64,000 nt of DNA from Helicobacter cinaedi CCUG 18818 = ATCC BAA-847 (GTDB lineage Bacteria > Campylobacterota > Campylobacteria > Campylobacterales > Helicobacteraceae), in NCBI RefSeq assembly GCF_000155475.1, contig NZ_DS990392.1, forward strand, positions 179,980 through 243,979. Reading direction: 5' to 3'. Shown in pieces: positions 26,759 through 36,592 of this stretch. How positions within the stretch are numbered: the first letter of the stretch is position 1; every line of letters starts with the position of its first letter. The position numbers were made by a program, and so were the translations under genes. The notes below the pieces were generated by a model. The model did not search any database. It worked only from the letters and a program-made list of their open reading frames with translations, and was not told the origin of the DNA.

Positions 26759-28015
26759 TTACTGCCTCGTATCTAAAAACGCCCTTACGCTCTTTGCTAT
26801 CGCCCGACTTAGTGGTGGTGGGACGGCGTTGCCTACTTGTTCACATCTTTTTGTATGAGAGCCAAAGAATTTATACTCAAGTGGGAATCCCGTGATAGTC
26901 GCCGCCTCTCTTATGGTAATGCTTCTATGCTCTTTTGGGTGCAAGGGGAAAGCACTATGTCCTGGCACTAGTGTAGGGGCAAGTTTGTCAAAATGCAGTC
27001 GCATATTACCACCCCTTGAGTAGAATTTAGAAATTTGCAAATGCTTAGGCAATAAATCTAGCGATTCTGCTATATTGCAACCCTCTTTGATATACTTAAA
27101 TCGCTCAATGGTCTTGGCATTATGCTGCATAGGGAGATTATCTATGTCTTTTTCATTTGTGTAATCAATCTTTGCTAACACTTCACGCAGAGTCAAAGGC
27201 TTTTTAAACTTGCATTTTGCTAGCTCATCATCGCTAAAATCAAGCTTCGTGCCTATGCTTTCATCATAGAATCTAGGCAGTGGATAGCTAAAGTCGCCTT
27301 TTAGGTCAGCTCTTGTGGCTACGATGATAAGCCGCTCTCGTTTTGTCGCTGCTCCATACCATGCCGCATTTAAGACTTTATACTGGACTTTATAACCCAT
27401 AGCTTCATAGATTCTATAAATATCATCTAGCACAGAGATTTGATAAGGCTTGATTTTTACTAATAAATTTTGTTTTTGTTTTCGTAGCATTTCACCTTTT
27501 TGAATGATTTGTTGTGTGATTTTATCTTTCTTTCTTAATGCTGATTTTTCGCCCTTCAAAAGTTCTAATTGCTTCCAAATATTGCCCACTTCTTGCCAGA
27601 TTTCACTCGGTGCGTTTGAATTTAAGATTCTAGCATTTAGCATTCCTTTGACATTTTCTATCACGCTTATTTTTGGTCTAAGCTCTTTAACAATGTCTAA
27701 ATAATAGCGGTAAAATTGATTTCTCTCATCTGCTGGGCTTCGCTCTCCAGCTAGAGAAAAGCCCTTGCAAACAATGCCTCCAAACATCACATCTACACTA
27801 GAATCTAGCTTTTTCTTTAGCTCTTTTGGGTTAAGCTGCGTTATATCTGTGCTATCTAAAATAGCGTTTTGTAAATGCTTTTTATTGTTATATTCTAAGG
27901 TTTTTAACGCATTGCTATCAAAGTCATTTGCATAGAGTGTGCTAAAGCCCTCTTGCATAAAGCCTAAATGCGACCCACCAGCCCCTACAAAAAACTCTAC
28001 TACATTATGTGGCAT
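26759..28015 (-). CDS. C5-cytosine DNA methyltransferase
   Basis: 418 residues, full length. Motif I is VVEFFVGAGGSHLGF. Motif IV is unusual (GGIVCKGFSLAGE, VCK in place of the common PCQ), but the catalytic Cys is kept. ENVKG (motif VI), KRERLI (VIII), REAATITGFP and QVGNAVPP (X) follow. I start at ATG 28015 (AAAGGA upstream); it overlaps the restriction gene by 11 bases. No homopolymer tract, so it should stay on while its endonuclease switches. Recognition sequence unknown. Confidence 0.9.
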   Translation of the reverse strand: MPHNVVEFFVGAGGSHLGFMQEGFSTLYANDFDSNALKTLEYNNKKHLQNAILDSTDITQLNPKELKKKLDSSVDVMFGGIVCKGFSLAGERSPADERNQFYRYYLDIVKELRPKISVIENVKGMLNARILNSNAPSEIWQEVGNIWKQLELLKGEKSALRKKDKITQQIIQKGEMLRKQKQNLLVKIKPYQISVLDDIYRIYEAMGYKVQYKVLNAAWYGAATKRERLIIVATRADLKGDFSYPLPRFYDESIGTKLDFSDDELAKCKFKKPLTLREVLAKIDYTNEKDIDNLPMQHNAKTIERFKYIKEGCNIAESLDLLPKHLQISKFYSRGGNMRLHFDKLAPTLVPGHSAFPLHPKEHRSITIREAATITGFPLEYKFFGSHTKRCEQVGNAVPPPLSRAIAKSVRAFLDTRQ

Positions 28016-29137
28016 TGATAATCCTTTGAAAATTTGTTTGATAGTTTTTGATAATTGAATGCTTTGCAATATGTTGCAAAAATGCCTTTTCATTTAAATC
28101 GAAAGGGTTGTAAAGAAGTGTGCGTAAGCTACTTCTAGGCTGAAAATCAATCACACCATAATCATCTTTTAAGATATTAAGATAGCTTGATATGTAGCGT
28201 GCGTTTGGTTTAGAATCTTTGTTTTGGTATTCTATGAGATAGGCTATTTCGCCATATTGCTTATACACAATTTCAAATAGCTCTTTATTGCTACAATCAA
28301 ATTCTTTTTTGCCATTTGATTTCTTGTATAGGGTTTCAAGCAAATAAGAGAAAAAGGGCTTTAGATACTTAAAAAATTCTAAAGCAAATTGCGGATAAGA
28401 AAGTTGTGAAAGGTTAAATCCCGCTTGTGTTAGATTATTTCCTTTGTCAATCAACCCTAGCGTTGATAGCGTGATAAACATATTTCGCCAACCGCCAGAA
28501 TTTGGTGTTTGTAGATTCTGTGCGAGTTGAAACTCAAGCTGTTTTCTGTGGATATTTTCTTGCTTAAGTAGATAAATAGCTAAAATTTTAATAAGAAAAT
28601 AAAGTTCAAAAATACGGGTATCGTGGATATAGTATTGAGAAAGTAGCTTACGGGATTTACCCCCCCCCCCGCATATTTAGCAAATTCATTTTCATCAATC
28701 AAACGCACTGCTAGAGAGTGGGAATTGACCTCTAAAATTTTCTTAGTTTGTGGATATTTGAAAAGCCCTATATTAAACTCATTATTTCGCAGCACAGAAT
28801 CTGGGAAAATATACACACTAGAAAACTCGCACAAAGGGTAAAACTCATAATCTCTTACAGATAAGCCCCTTTCTGCAAAATACTCATACTGAAAAATTTG
28901 CCCTATGCCCCTAACATAGTCAGTTACGCCGATATTACCGCCTTTGCACTCCATAAGGGCTTTGATTCTATCTTTTTCAAAAAGTGTAAAGTCTGCAGTG
29001 ATTCCATTAATAAACTTTGTCTCTTTATGGAATTTTGTTTGATAAAAGTCCATATCAAGTAAGCCACAAATATCTCTTTGCAAGCTTTGATTATTTGCAA
29101 TCTCATTTTGCAAATCTTTTTCTTGCGTGAAGTCCAT
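28005..29137 (-). pseudogene. Type II restriction endonuclease, phase OFF at G11
   Basis: Two parts in different frames joined by a G11 tract near residue 156. The first part (28671-29137) has an endonuclease-like region, ADFTLFEKDRIKALMECKGGN, an acidic-residue and ECKGG pattern like PD-(D/E)XK nucleases. As read, the frame leaves the tract into a 22-residue hydrophobic tail. At G12 or G9 it continues with KSRKLLSQYYIHDTRIF... and ends at 28005 (377 residues at G12). At G10 it would stop at once. Being adjacent to and overlapping the C5 methyltransferase makes it the cognate nuclease. Family beyond that not recognised. Confidence 0.82.
28660..28670. repeat. G11 tract in restriction endonuclease (OFF)
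   Basis: ON at G9 or G12; the only tract in this window outside glycan genes. Confidence 0.9.
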
Positions 29138-29294
29138 AGCCTAACCCCTTACTTTATATGTGCTTTTGGCAACTCTTTTTGAGATAAAACCCACCATTAT
29201 AGCAGATTTATAGAATCTTTTTTTGCTATTATTCAAAGCTAAATCATACGAGATTCTTACTCAAATACCTGCTTAAATCATCGGCAAAGAGTGT
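29041..29294. repeat. Right copy of the direct duplication
   Basis: Contains the start of the restriction gene, its promoter region and the 3' end of cysK. Counterpart of 26527-26756. Confidence 0.88.
29196..29201 (-). promoter_or_regulatory. Extended -10 promoter for the RM operon
   Basis: Minus strand TGCTATAAT, about 60 bases before the start at 29137. Confidence 0.6.
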
Positions 29295-30167
29295 AACAAT
29301 GAGCTTGTTTTCTACTTCTTGGGCGAGTTTTAAACACGCTTGCAAGCACGCCCCTGATGAGATTCCAGCTAAGATTCCTTCTTCTCTAGCTAAGATTTTT
29401 AGCCCTTGATACGCTTCTTCATCGCTAATTTTTTCTACTCTATCTATAAGGCTTGTATCCATAGTCTTTGGGATAAAGTTATTACCAATGCCCTCAATAT
29501 TCGCACACCCCTCTTGCCCTCCGCCAATCACAGAGCCGATAGGATCGCATAGCACAGCTTGTATCCTAGAATCCTGCTCTTTTAGGTATTTTGCCACACC
29601 GCTAAAGCTGCCACCACTTCCAGCACCGCATACAAAATAATCCAGCACAGGTGCTAAGTCTCGCACGCCCTGCATTTGCACATAGATCTCCTTGCCACTT
29701 GTCTCATAATGTGCCTGTGGATTTAGCGGATTTTCAAATTGATGCAAACTAAAAGAATGCGGGGTAGAATCTAGCAATTCTTTAGCTTTATCAATCGCTC
29801 CTTGTATGCCTAGCTCTTTTGGTGTGTTGATCACTTCTGCCCCTAAAGCTCGCATTAGAATCTGCTTTTCAGTAGAAAATTTATCCGGCACGACTAAAAT
29901 CGCCTTGATATTAAAATGCAAACACACAAAGGCAATGCCTAGTCCGGTATTCCCTGCCGTTGCTTCTATCACCACAGAATCTTTATGTAGTTTGCCCTCT
30001 TTTTGTGCCTTTTGCAAAATATGCAAGGCTACGCGGTCCTTCACACCCCCAGCGGGATTGTAGGATTCAAGTTTGGCAAAAATGCGGTTGTTATTTGGAA
30101 TTGCTATGCGTGAAAGCTCTACAAGTGGTGTATTACCGATAAGTTCAAGACTTGAGTGAAAATGCAT
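29244..30167 (-). CDS. cysK: Cysteine synthase / cystathionine beta-synthase-type PLP enzyme
   Basis: 307 residues. The PLP lysine is in YNPAGGVKDRVA near residue 42; TAGNTGLGIA near 68 and GAGSGGSFSG near 180 bind substrate and phosphate. Fold type II PLP enzyme for O-acetylserine sulfhydrylation. In Helicobacter the cysK-metB pair has been linked to reverse transsulfuration (homocysteine to cysteine), and metB is 2 kb away here. The start at 30167 has AAAGGA. Its 3' end is duplicated downstream (26713-26756). Confidence 0.93.
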   Translation of the reverse strand: MHFHSSLELIGNTPLVELSRIAIPNNNRIFAKLESYNPAGGVKDRVALHILQKAQKEGKLHKDSVVIEATAGNTGLGIAFVCLHFNIKAILVVPDKFSTEKQILMRALGAEVINTPKELGIQGAIDKAKELLDSTPHSFSLHQFENPLNPQAHYETSGKEIYVQMQGVRDLAPVLDYFVCGAGSGGSFSGVAKYLKEQDSRIQAVLCDPIGSVIGGGQEGCANIEGIGNNFIPKTMDTSLIDRVEKISDEEAYQGLKILAREEGILAGISSGACLQACLKLAQEVENKLIVTLFADDLSRYLSKNLV

Positions 30168-30450
30168 TTATATCCTTTTATTTTTAAAAATTACGAAATA
30201 TAGTAAATAAGACTTTTAATTGTATGGTAAATGTTATTATAACTTTTTTCTACTTCTAATTTTTGTTATTTTCCATAAAATAGATAAAAACTAAAATAAA
30301 AAAGATAGAATCTGGCATTTAAAGATTGTAGGCACAAAAGGATTTTTAATAATATAAATAGTAAGCTTTGCAGTTTAAGGAAGAAGTGGATTTTATTTTC
30401 AAAAGAATGTTTAGGGTAGTAAATCTAAACATAATGCATAAGGAATCAAT
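30168..30450. other. AT-rich divergent intergenic region
   Basis: 283 bp between cysK and the DpnII-like remnant. Holds promoters presumably, but none is strong enough to call. No RNA gene seen. Confidence 0.5.
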
Positions 30451-31285
30451 ATGAAAAATACATTAGCATTTGAGATTTTTCTAAGCACTCTTAGGGCGAC
30501 AAATAGGGATTTGGGCTTTTTTGTGGATTGGCAGAAGTGTCTAGCAAATAAAGATAAATTAAGCATTAGCCTTAATCATTTAAATCTTTTGTTGGGTGTG
30601 CCAAAGGATAGTTTGCAAGATAAGATTACTTTGCTTTTTAATGAGTATGCTAAGGCTTTTGATGTTTTGCCCTTGATTTTAGCGATTCGCAATGAGAAAG
30701 AGTTGGTGCTAGATTCTAATGGCAATGAAACACCTATCAATGCGTATTTACAAAGTCCTAAAGGGATTTAGAATTTATCTGTGAGAGTGGGCTAGATCTA
30801 TCTTTAGTGATAGAAAGATTAAAGATTTAAATGACTTTGTCTTTGGTATTGAAGTGGGTTTAGATAGTAATGCAAGGAAAAATCGTGGCGGTGCTTTTAT
30901 GGAATCTTATTTAAGAGATCTTTTTGCAAAGGCTAATTTACGCTTTAAAAAAGAAGTAAATATTGCAGAGTTTAGCGATTTGCAGAGAAACTTTGGAGAT
31001 GATAAAAAGCGATTTGACTTTGTGATTTTTGGGAAAAATATAAGCTATTTTATTGAGTGTAATTTCTATACGAGTGGCGGGAGTAAGCTTAACGAAACAG
31101 CTAGAGCATATCAAGAATTAGCCCCAAAATTTGATGGGTTTGCCGATAAAAATTTTATATGGATTACCGATGGGCAAGGTTGGCACAGCAGCAAAAATAA
31201 ATTGCAAGAAGCCTATAAAAGCGTAGAGATGTATAATCTCAATAATGTAAAAGATTTTATTAAAAAGGCACAAAATGACCGCTAA
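30451..31285 (+). pseudogene. DpnII/MboI-type (GATC) restriction endonuclease, frameshifted
   Basis: The first fragment to 30771 matches the N-terminal part of DpnII-type enzymes. A short middle piece is in another frame (FICESGLDLSLVIERL). The nuclease core reads GLDSNARKNRGGAFME..., RFDFVIF and IECNFY, ending at 31285 (30854 onward). At least two frameshifts lie between 30760 and 30850. The DpnII family cuts GATC. No tract is present, so this is decay. It overlaps the start of the methyltransferase gene by 11 bases. Confidence 0.88.
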
Positions 31286-32138
31286 ATTTCACACATTAAC
31301 CCCCACTTTTACAAGCTTAGATTCTACATTTAGCCTTTATCAAGGCGATTGTAATGCCCTTTTACCACAGATGAAAGAGAGTTTTGATGTGATTTTTGCT
31401 GATCCGCCTTACTTTCTCTCAAATGATGGTTTAAGTATCCAAAGCGGCAAGATTGTAAGTGTGAATAAAGGCGAATGGGACAGGGGCGAAAATATTGATG
31501 AAATTGATAGGTTTAATATGGAGTGGATAAGCAATGCAAAAATAGCCCTAAAGCCCACAGGTAGTATTATGATAAGTGGGACTTATCATAATATTTTTTC
31601 GCTTGGCAGGGCATTGCAAAAGCTTGATTTTAAGATTTTAAATATCATCACTTGGCAGAAAACTAATCCCCCACCAAACTTTAGCTGTCGCTATCTCACA
31701 CATTCTACCGAGCAAATCATCTAGGCTAGAAAAAGCCATAAGCATAAGCATATTTTTAACTACGAGATTCTAAAAAAGCTAAACAATGATAAACAAATGC
31801 GTGATGTGTGGAGCTTCCCAGCTATTGCCTCTTGGGAAAAAACCTTTGGCAAACACCCCACACAAAAGCCTTTAGCCCTTTTGGTGCGATTGCTTTTAAT
31901 GGCAAGCAATGAAGATTCTATAATTTGTGATCCATTTTCAGGCTCTAGCACTACAGGTATTGCCGCAAATCTTTTAGGTAGGCAGTTTGTAGGTATTGAA
32001 AAAGAATCTAGCTTTATCAATTTAAGCATAAAGTGCAAGAGCGAGTTAGATTCTAAATTTAAAGAGATAGAATCTAAAATAAATGATTTACGACAAATAG
32101 CTTCCTTTGAGAATTTAAATAAGTGTCGTTTGATATAA
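31275..32138 (+). pseudogene. DpnA-type adenine methyltransferase (GATC), nonsense-interrupted
   Basis: Catalytic motif IV is FADPPYFLSNDG near residue 40 and motif I is CDPFSGSSTTGIAANLLG near the end, the beta-type adenine methyltransferase order. The reading frame is continuous except for one TAG at 31722-31724 (TEQII-stop-ARKSHKH), where relatives have Trp; TGG to TAG is one base. Its endonuclease partner is also broken. The pair sits between cysK and metB, which are neighbours in H. pylori, so it was probably inserted there. Confidence 0.88.
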
Positions 32139-32177
32139 AAGCATAGGCGACTAGAATCTTAATAGCAAGGCTATATA

Positions 32178-33329
32178 TTACACGCAACTTTTTTCAATTG
32201 CTTGATTTATATCTTCAAGCAAGTCTTTGCTATATTCAATGCCAACAGATAGGCGGATAAGATTTTCAGCTATCCCCATAGATTCACGCAAATCTTTAGG
32301 AATAGAGGCGTGAGTCATACTCGCAGGGTGGCAGAGCAAGCTCTCCACGCCTCCCAAGCTTTCTGCTAAAACGATGATACGCGTGGATTTAAAAAAGATT
32401 CTATAATCATATTCTGGCTTTAATATAAAGCTTAGCATTCCTCCGCCACCACGCGCTTGAGAGCTTTGCACTTCATATTCGCTATCGCTTTTTAGCCCCG
32501 GATAATACACTTTTGCCACCGCTTTATGCTCACTTAAAGATTCTGCTAGAAACAAGGCATTTTCACAATGTCGCTGCATTCGTAAGCCTAGTGTTTTCAT
32601 ACCGCGGATAAGCAAAAAGCTATCAAATGGCGCAAGCACACCGCCAATGCTATTTTGCAAAAAGCCTATGCGTTCAGCTAGATTCTCATCATCTACCACC
32701 ACAAGCCCGGCTACAAGGTCGCTATGTCCGCCAAGATACTTTGTCGCAGAATGCACCACAATGTCAATGCCTAGTCTTAAGGGCTGCTGGAGATAGGGCG
32801 TCATAAAGGTATTATCCACGATACTTAGCACACCTTTTTTCTTGCAAATTTCAGCGACTTTTGCTAAAGGCGTAACGCTTAGAAGTGGGTTTGCAGGGCT
32901 TTCAATTAACACAGCTTTGACTTCAGTGGTTAGGGCAGAATCTAGCGTGTCTAAGTCCCTTGTATCTACGATTTTATAAGTGATATTAAAGTTTTTAAAG
33001 ACTTTATCTAAGATTCTAAAAGTGCCGCCATAGACATTTTGTGAGATGATGATAGAATCTCCGCTTTTAAATAGGCTTAAAATCGTGCCAAGTGCTGCCA
33101 TACCAGAGGCAAAGGCAAAGCCATATTTCCCGCCCTCACATTCGGCAATAAGGCTTTCAATCCCATCTCTTGTGGGGTTTTTGGTGCGAGAGTATTCATA
33201 GCCTTTGTGTTTGCCTAGCTCATCTTGAGCGTAAGTGGAGGTTTGGAAAATAGGCGTATTTACCGCTCCTGTGCGTGGGTCTGTGGTAAGCCCGCCGTGG
33301 ATTAGTGTGGTATCAAGTGTGCTTTGCAT
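32178..33329 (-). CDS. metB: Cystathionine gamma-synthase/lyase
   Basis: 383-residue fold type I PLP enzyme of methionine/cysteine transsulfuration. YEYSRTKNPTRDGIE near residue 44, FASGMAALGT near 73, SATKYLGGHSDLVAG with the PLP lysine near 195. The start at 33329 has AAAGGA and is nine bases after the SIMPL lipoprotein gene. With CysK it could run transsulfuration in either direction; Helicobacter relatives act as gamma-lyase. Fully intact. Confidence 0.92.
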   Translation of the reverse strand: MQSTLDTTLIHGGLTTDPRTGAVNTPIFQTSTYAQDELGKHKGYEYSRTKNPTRDGIESLIAECEGGKYGFAFASGMAALGTILSLFKSGDSIIISQNVYGGTFRILDKVFKNFNITYKIVDTRDLDTLDSALTTEVKAVLIESPANPLLSVTPLAKVAEICKKKGVLSIVDNTFMTPYLQQPLRLGIDIVVHSATKYLGGHSDLVAGLVVVDDENLAERIGFLQNSIGGVLAPFDSFLLIRGMKTLGLRMQRHCENALFLAESLSEHKAVAKVYYPGLKSDSEYEVQSSQARGGGGMLSFILKPEYDYRIFFKSTRIIVLAESLGGVESLLCHPASMTHASIPKDLRESMGIAENLIRLSVGIEYSKDLLEDINQAIEKSCV

Positions 33330-33338
33330 AGAAATCCT

Positions 33339-34118
33339 TTACTTACAAATATATTTAACTTGAATCTTAGCACTCACTTCCTGTTCCTTTGGTGCGGGAA
33401 GCTCCCAACTGATGTCTGCTGATGCACTCATATTGCTAAGTTTTGCAAACTCACGCGGTGCGATAGCGTTATTCACGCCATCAGCTCCTGCTAAGACGCA
33501 TTTTTTATCTAGAATCTCACTTAGCTCTTTTTGACTTTCTTTAGCAAGATTCAACGCTCCAGCAAAAGCCTTATCTTGTGCGTTTTGCCACGCTTCAGGC
33601 GTGGCGATTATAGTAACATTTGGTGCAAGAAAGCTTAGGAATTTGTTTTTGTTGATTTTTTTATCAACCGCGACGATAAAATTATCATAATCTTTTTTTT
33701 GCTCACTTGGGACATCGCATTCTAAGCTAAAGCTTAGCGTATAGCCAACAGTGTCTCGTGCCGCTCCATCTTTATATTGGATATTTGGACGCAAGTCATA
33801 GTTACCCCCTTCACACAAGCCCCTTTCTTTATTGAGATTCAAAATATCATTAAGGGTGTTGGCGATTTCTTTTTTAGCACTAGATTCTATCTCGCCACCT
33901 TTACGCAAACTATCGCTTTCGGTAATGCGGATGCTCGCCTTATATACATCAGGCATAATGGGTTGAGAAAAGGAGATGTTTTTGTAAATACATAGAGCGT
34001 GGCTAGGGCATTCATTTGTGGCTAGAGTTGTGCTGTCATCACTGCACGCGGTAAAAAAAAGTAACCCAAGGCTTAATGACGCTATGGCAAAAGGTTGAAG
34101 TTTTATGGATTTTCTCAT
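33339..34118 (-). CDS. SIMPL/DUF541-domain lipoprotein
   Basis: 259 residues with a lipoprotein signal (LLFFTAC, lipobox Cys near residue 25). The mature part has the SIMPL pattern of beta strands and helices with four scattered Cys residues. SIMPL proteins are periplasmic or outer membrane and of unknown biochemical role. Transcribed from a TATAAT promoter at 34164-34169; co-transcription with metB is likely. Confidence 0.7.
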   Translation of the reverse strand: MRKSIKLQPFAIASLSLGLLFFTACSDDSTTLATNECPSHALCIYKNISFSQPIMPDVYKASIRITESDSLRKGGEIESSAKKEIANTLNDILNLNKERGLCEGGNYDLRPNIQYKDGAARDTVGYTLSFSLECDVPSEQKKDYDNFIVAVDKKINKNKFLSFLAPNVTIIATPEAWQNAQDKAFAGALNLAKESQKELSEILDKKCVLAGADGVNNAIAPREFAKLSNMSASADISWELPAPKEQEVSAKIQVKYICK

Positions 34119-34163
34119 AGGATTCTCCTTGTTGTGAAAAGTTGTAGGTGTGAAATGCTGTGG

Positions 34164-34169
34164 ATTATA
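34164..34169 (-). promoter_or_regulatory. -10 element for the lipoprotein-metB unit
   Basis: Minus strand AAGCTATAATCC, 45 bases before the start at 34118. Confidence 0.55.
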
Positions 34170-34187
34170 GCTTTTTTGAGTAACTTG

Positions 34188-36050
34188 CTAGTAATCAAGT
34201 AAGCCATCTTTTGGCAAAATAAGATGAATATCTTTTGGCAAATAGCCTAAGATTCTATCAAGGAAAATGTTATTACTTAGCATATCCCCAAGTAGCAATA
34301 CTTTTTTAATCTGTAAGTTTGTTTTTGTATCCCGCACAAGCGTGGCGATAAATTCGCTTAGAGAATCTAGTATTCCATAGCTTAAAATCTCATCTTCCAT
34401 ATCTGCACATTTAAAGCTAATGCTTGAGCGGATAATGCGATGATAATCAAGGCTAAGTGCGTTATCTTCCCGCAAAAGCGTATAATCAATGCGAGGTCCC
34501 CGCTCACGCACGAAACGATACGCACGATAGAAAAGGGCATTTTTATCACTCGCTCCATTTGTGCTAAAGCCTAGAGTAAAAGCCGCACTATCAAAGATGT
34601 CAATAAGATTGCTAGTTGGCTGCTCTAAATCCGGCAGGGCGTTTATAGATTCTATAAGATGTGGAAAGCGTGAAGTGAAGTTTTTGATGAGATTATCTCC
34701 GCTTTTGTAAGAAGTGGCGATGTTTTGTAAAATAAGCTTTGGGTTGCTTTCAAAATAAATGTCAAGCAGGACTTTTGGCGTATCTTCATACACAAGGAAG
34801 GCACTTTTATGCCTTGTGCTAAGGTAGATGACTAAATGCCTTTGGGTTAAATCTGTGATATGCTCCCGTATAAGAGAAGTGAGCGTATGTGATGTGGCAA
34901 TGCGATTATCAATAAAGATCCCGCTCTGTGAGATGGTAAGAATCTGCTCCTTTGGGGCTGGAGAGTGGCAAAAGTCAAAGGGTGGCTTAGAATCTTGACT
35001 AGGCGTAGATAGAAAAAAATAACCTATATCATCTTGCAAGAGTAAAGCCCCGATAATAGCTAAAGGCATATCATAAGGCAACCCAACTTTAACTAGCCCC
35101 GTGGCATTAAGCGGAAAATGCTTTTCAAAAACTTCCTTTGGCACAAGGTGGGTTAGGGGTTTTTCAAAACTTGCAAGAACATCAATTTGTGCCTTATGTA
35201 TGCGGAAGTAGGTTTTAAGCGAGACAATATCACAAGCAAGGGTTGTGTGGGTGTTTGGCGTTGGAGTAAGAGAGAGTGAGACAATGCCGCGTTGGGTGTG
35301 GAGAGAGACTTGCTGATTGTCCTTTAGGGCGTGGAGAATCTGTAAAAAATATACCCTATCCTGTGAAGCAAGGGGTTTGTGGGTAATAGAAAGCGGAGGA
35401 TTAAGAAAAGCAAAGGCATCACTTTTGGGGTTTAGAATCTGGCTTGTTTGCAGGGGCGTGTAGTAGTAGGTTTTGGGTGTGTTAAAAAGAGCAATGATTT
35501 GACTAGAGCTAAAAAGCGTAGGGCAGGGGAGTAGCTCAAGCAAAGCAAGGGAGAGAATCTGCGTTAGATTTTTATGGGTGTGGCTAGATTCATTAGATTC
35601 TTTAGCGTGGTTAGATTCTTGCAAGGAGAGCTTTTTAAAAAAGGCTTGATTTGGGCTAATGGGTGTAATCTCTTTAAAGGTAAAATAAAGTGAAAGCGGC
35701 AGAGTGAGTGAGATGTCATTAGCAAAGTCTAAGATTTTTTGAGAATCTACAATATTTTGTGAGTTGCGATAAAGTGTGAAAGTGTGGGGTAATATGTTGG
35801 TTTGGGCTGTGTGCGTAGGTGCTGATTGTATAGAATCTTGGCTAGTTTGTGGGGTTTGATGATTCTGTGTGGCTTGGCTTTGTAGATAAGATTCTATAAT
35901 GGCTGATAAGTCTGGGATAATGCAATGCGTATGTGAATCTTGTGTGTAGAAAAACGCTTCTAGGTTTAGGTTGTTAGCTTGTGAAGCAAGGAGATAGAGA
36001 AAAAAATCCGCATCTTCACTTGTATTTAAGAATCTAAAATCATAAATCAT
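34188..36050 (-). CDS. hydE: Hydrogenase-associated protein HydE
   Basis: 620 residues, last gene of the uptake hydrogenase operon. No membrane segment or metal motif is obvious. Gene order hydABCDE is that of Helicobacter, where HydE is needed for hydrogenase activity. A region near residues 335-365 (PLNATGLVKVGLP... ALLLQDDIG) and one rich in Gln, Ser and Thr near residues 75-110 stand out. The ATG overlaps the stop of hydD (ATGA). Precise role unproven. Confidence 0.8.
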   Translation of the reverse strand: MIYDFRFLNTSEDADFFLYLLASQANNLNLEAFFYTQDSHTHCIIPDLSAIIESYLQSQATQNHQTPQTSQDSIQSAPTHTAQTNILPHTFTLYRNSQNIVDSQKILDFANDISLTLPLSLYFTFKEITPISPNQAFFKKLSLQESNHAKESNESSHTHKNLTQILSLALLELLPCPTLFSSSQIIALFNTPKTYYYTPLQTSQILNPKSDAFAFLNPPLSITHKPLASQDRVYFLQILHALKDNQQVSLHTQRGIVSLSLTPTPNTHTTLACDIVSLKTYFRIHKAQIDVLASFEKPLTHLVPKEVFEKHFPLNATGLVKVGLPYDMPLAIIGALLLQDDIGYFFLSTPSQDSKPPFDFCHSPAPKEQILTISQSGIFIDNRIATSHTLTSLIREHITDLTQRHLVIYLSTRHKSAFLVYEDTPKVLLDIYFESNPKLILQNIATSYKSGDNLIKNFTSRFPHLIESINALPDLEQPTSNLIDIFDSAAFTLGFSTNGASDKNALFYRAYRFVRERGPRIDYTLLREDNALSLDYHRIIRSSISFKCADMEDEILSYGILDSLSEFIATLVRDTKTNLQIKKVLLLGDMLSNNIFLDRILGYLPKDIHLILPKDGLLDY

Positions 36051-36586
36051 TCATAGCCTCTAAATGAGCCATTGGCAACCTCTTGTAAATCCCTATCATC
36101 TTTTTTGTGGGCGGTTATGCCATTTTCTGCTAAAAAGTCTAGGGCGAGTTGCTCCATTGTTTTTGCGCCATTTTTGACTGCTGATGAAAGAGTGAAAGCT
36201 GTGTCTTCGCCGATAACTTCTGGGATAATACCGATGATTTTAACCGGGGGTAAATCGCCATAAATAGCTGTCATTCTTAGTGTTTGGAGCATTTCTACTT
36301 CGTGAGCACTCCCCGCCCAAGTGATGATGTGCGGGACATTATCAAAATCAAAATAATACACTTCGCCTATTTGAGCGTCCTTCACACTCACGCAATCAAG
36401 GATAAGGACTTTATCATAAGAAGTGATAAGGGGGATAAGCATAGAAGCAAGTGTGCCACCATCTACAAAATCCACTTCATTTTCGCCGCTGAAGCGGTAA
36501 TTGAGCTTTAAGAGATTGGATAAATGCACCCCAATGCCCTCATCACCAAAAAGAATATTGCCAATGCCAAGGACAAGAATCTTCAT
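36047..36586 (-). CDS. hydD: Hydrogenase maturation protease
   Basis: 179-residue HyaD/HybD-type endopeptidase that trims the C-terminus of the large subunit after nickel insertion. The family's conserved GIGNILFGDEGIGVH occurs from residue 7, and the metal-sensing Glu and Asp are there. DGGT and HEVEML are also typical. Follows hydC with six bases between them. Confidence 0.92.
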   Translation of the reverse strand: MKILVLGIGNILFGDEGIGVHLSNLLKLNYRFSGENEVDFVDGGTLASMLIPLITSYDKVLILDCVSVKDAQIGEVYYFDFDNVPHIITWAGSAHEVEMLQTLRMTAIYGDLPPVKIIGIIPEVIGEDTAFTLSSAVKNGAKTMEQLALDFLAENGITAHKKDDRDLQEVANGSFRGYE

Positions 36587-36592
36587 TCTGTT

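Noticed and set aside
30451-32138. DpnII-like system as phase-variable
   Set aside because: The lesions are frameshifts without long homopolymers and a TGG-to-TAG-type nonsense codon, so decay is the simpler reading.
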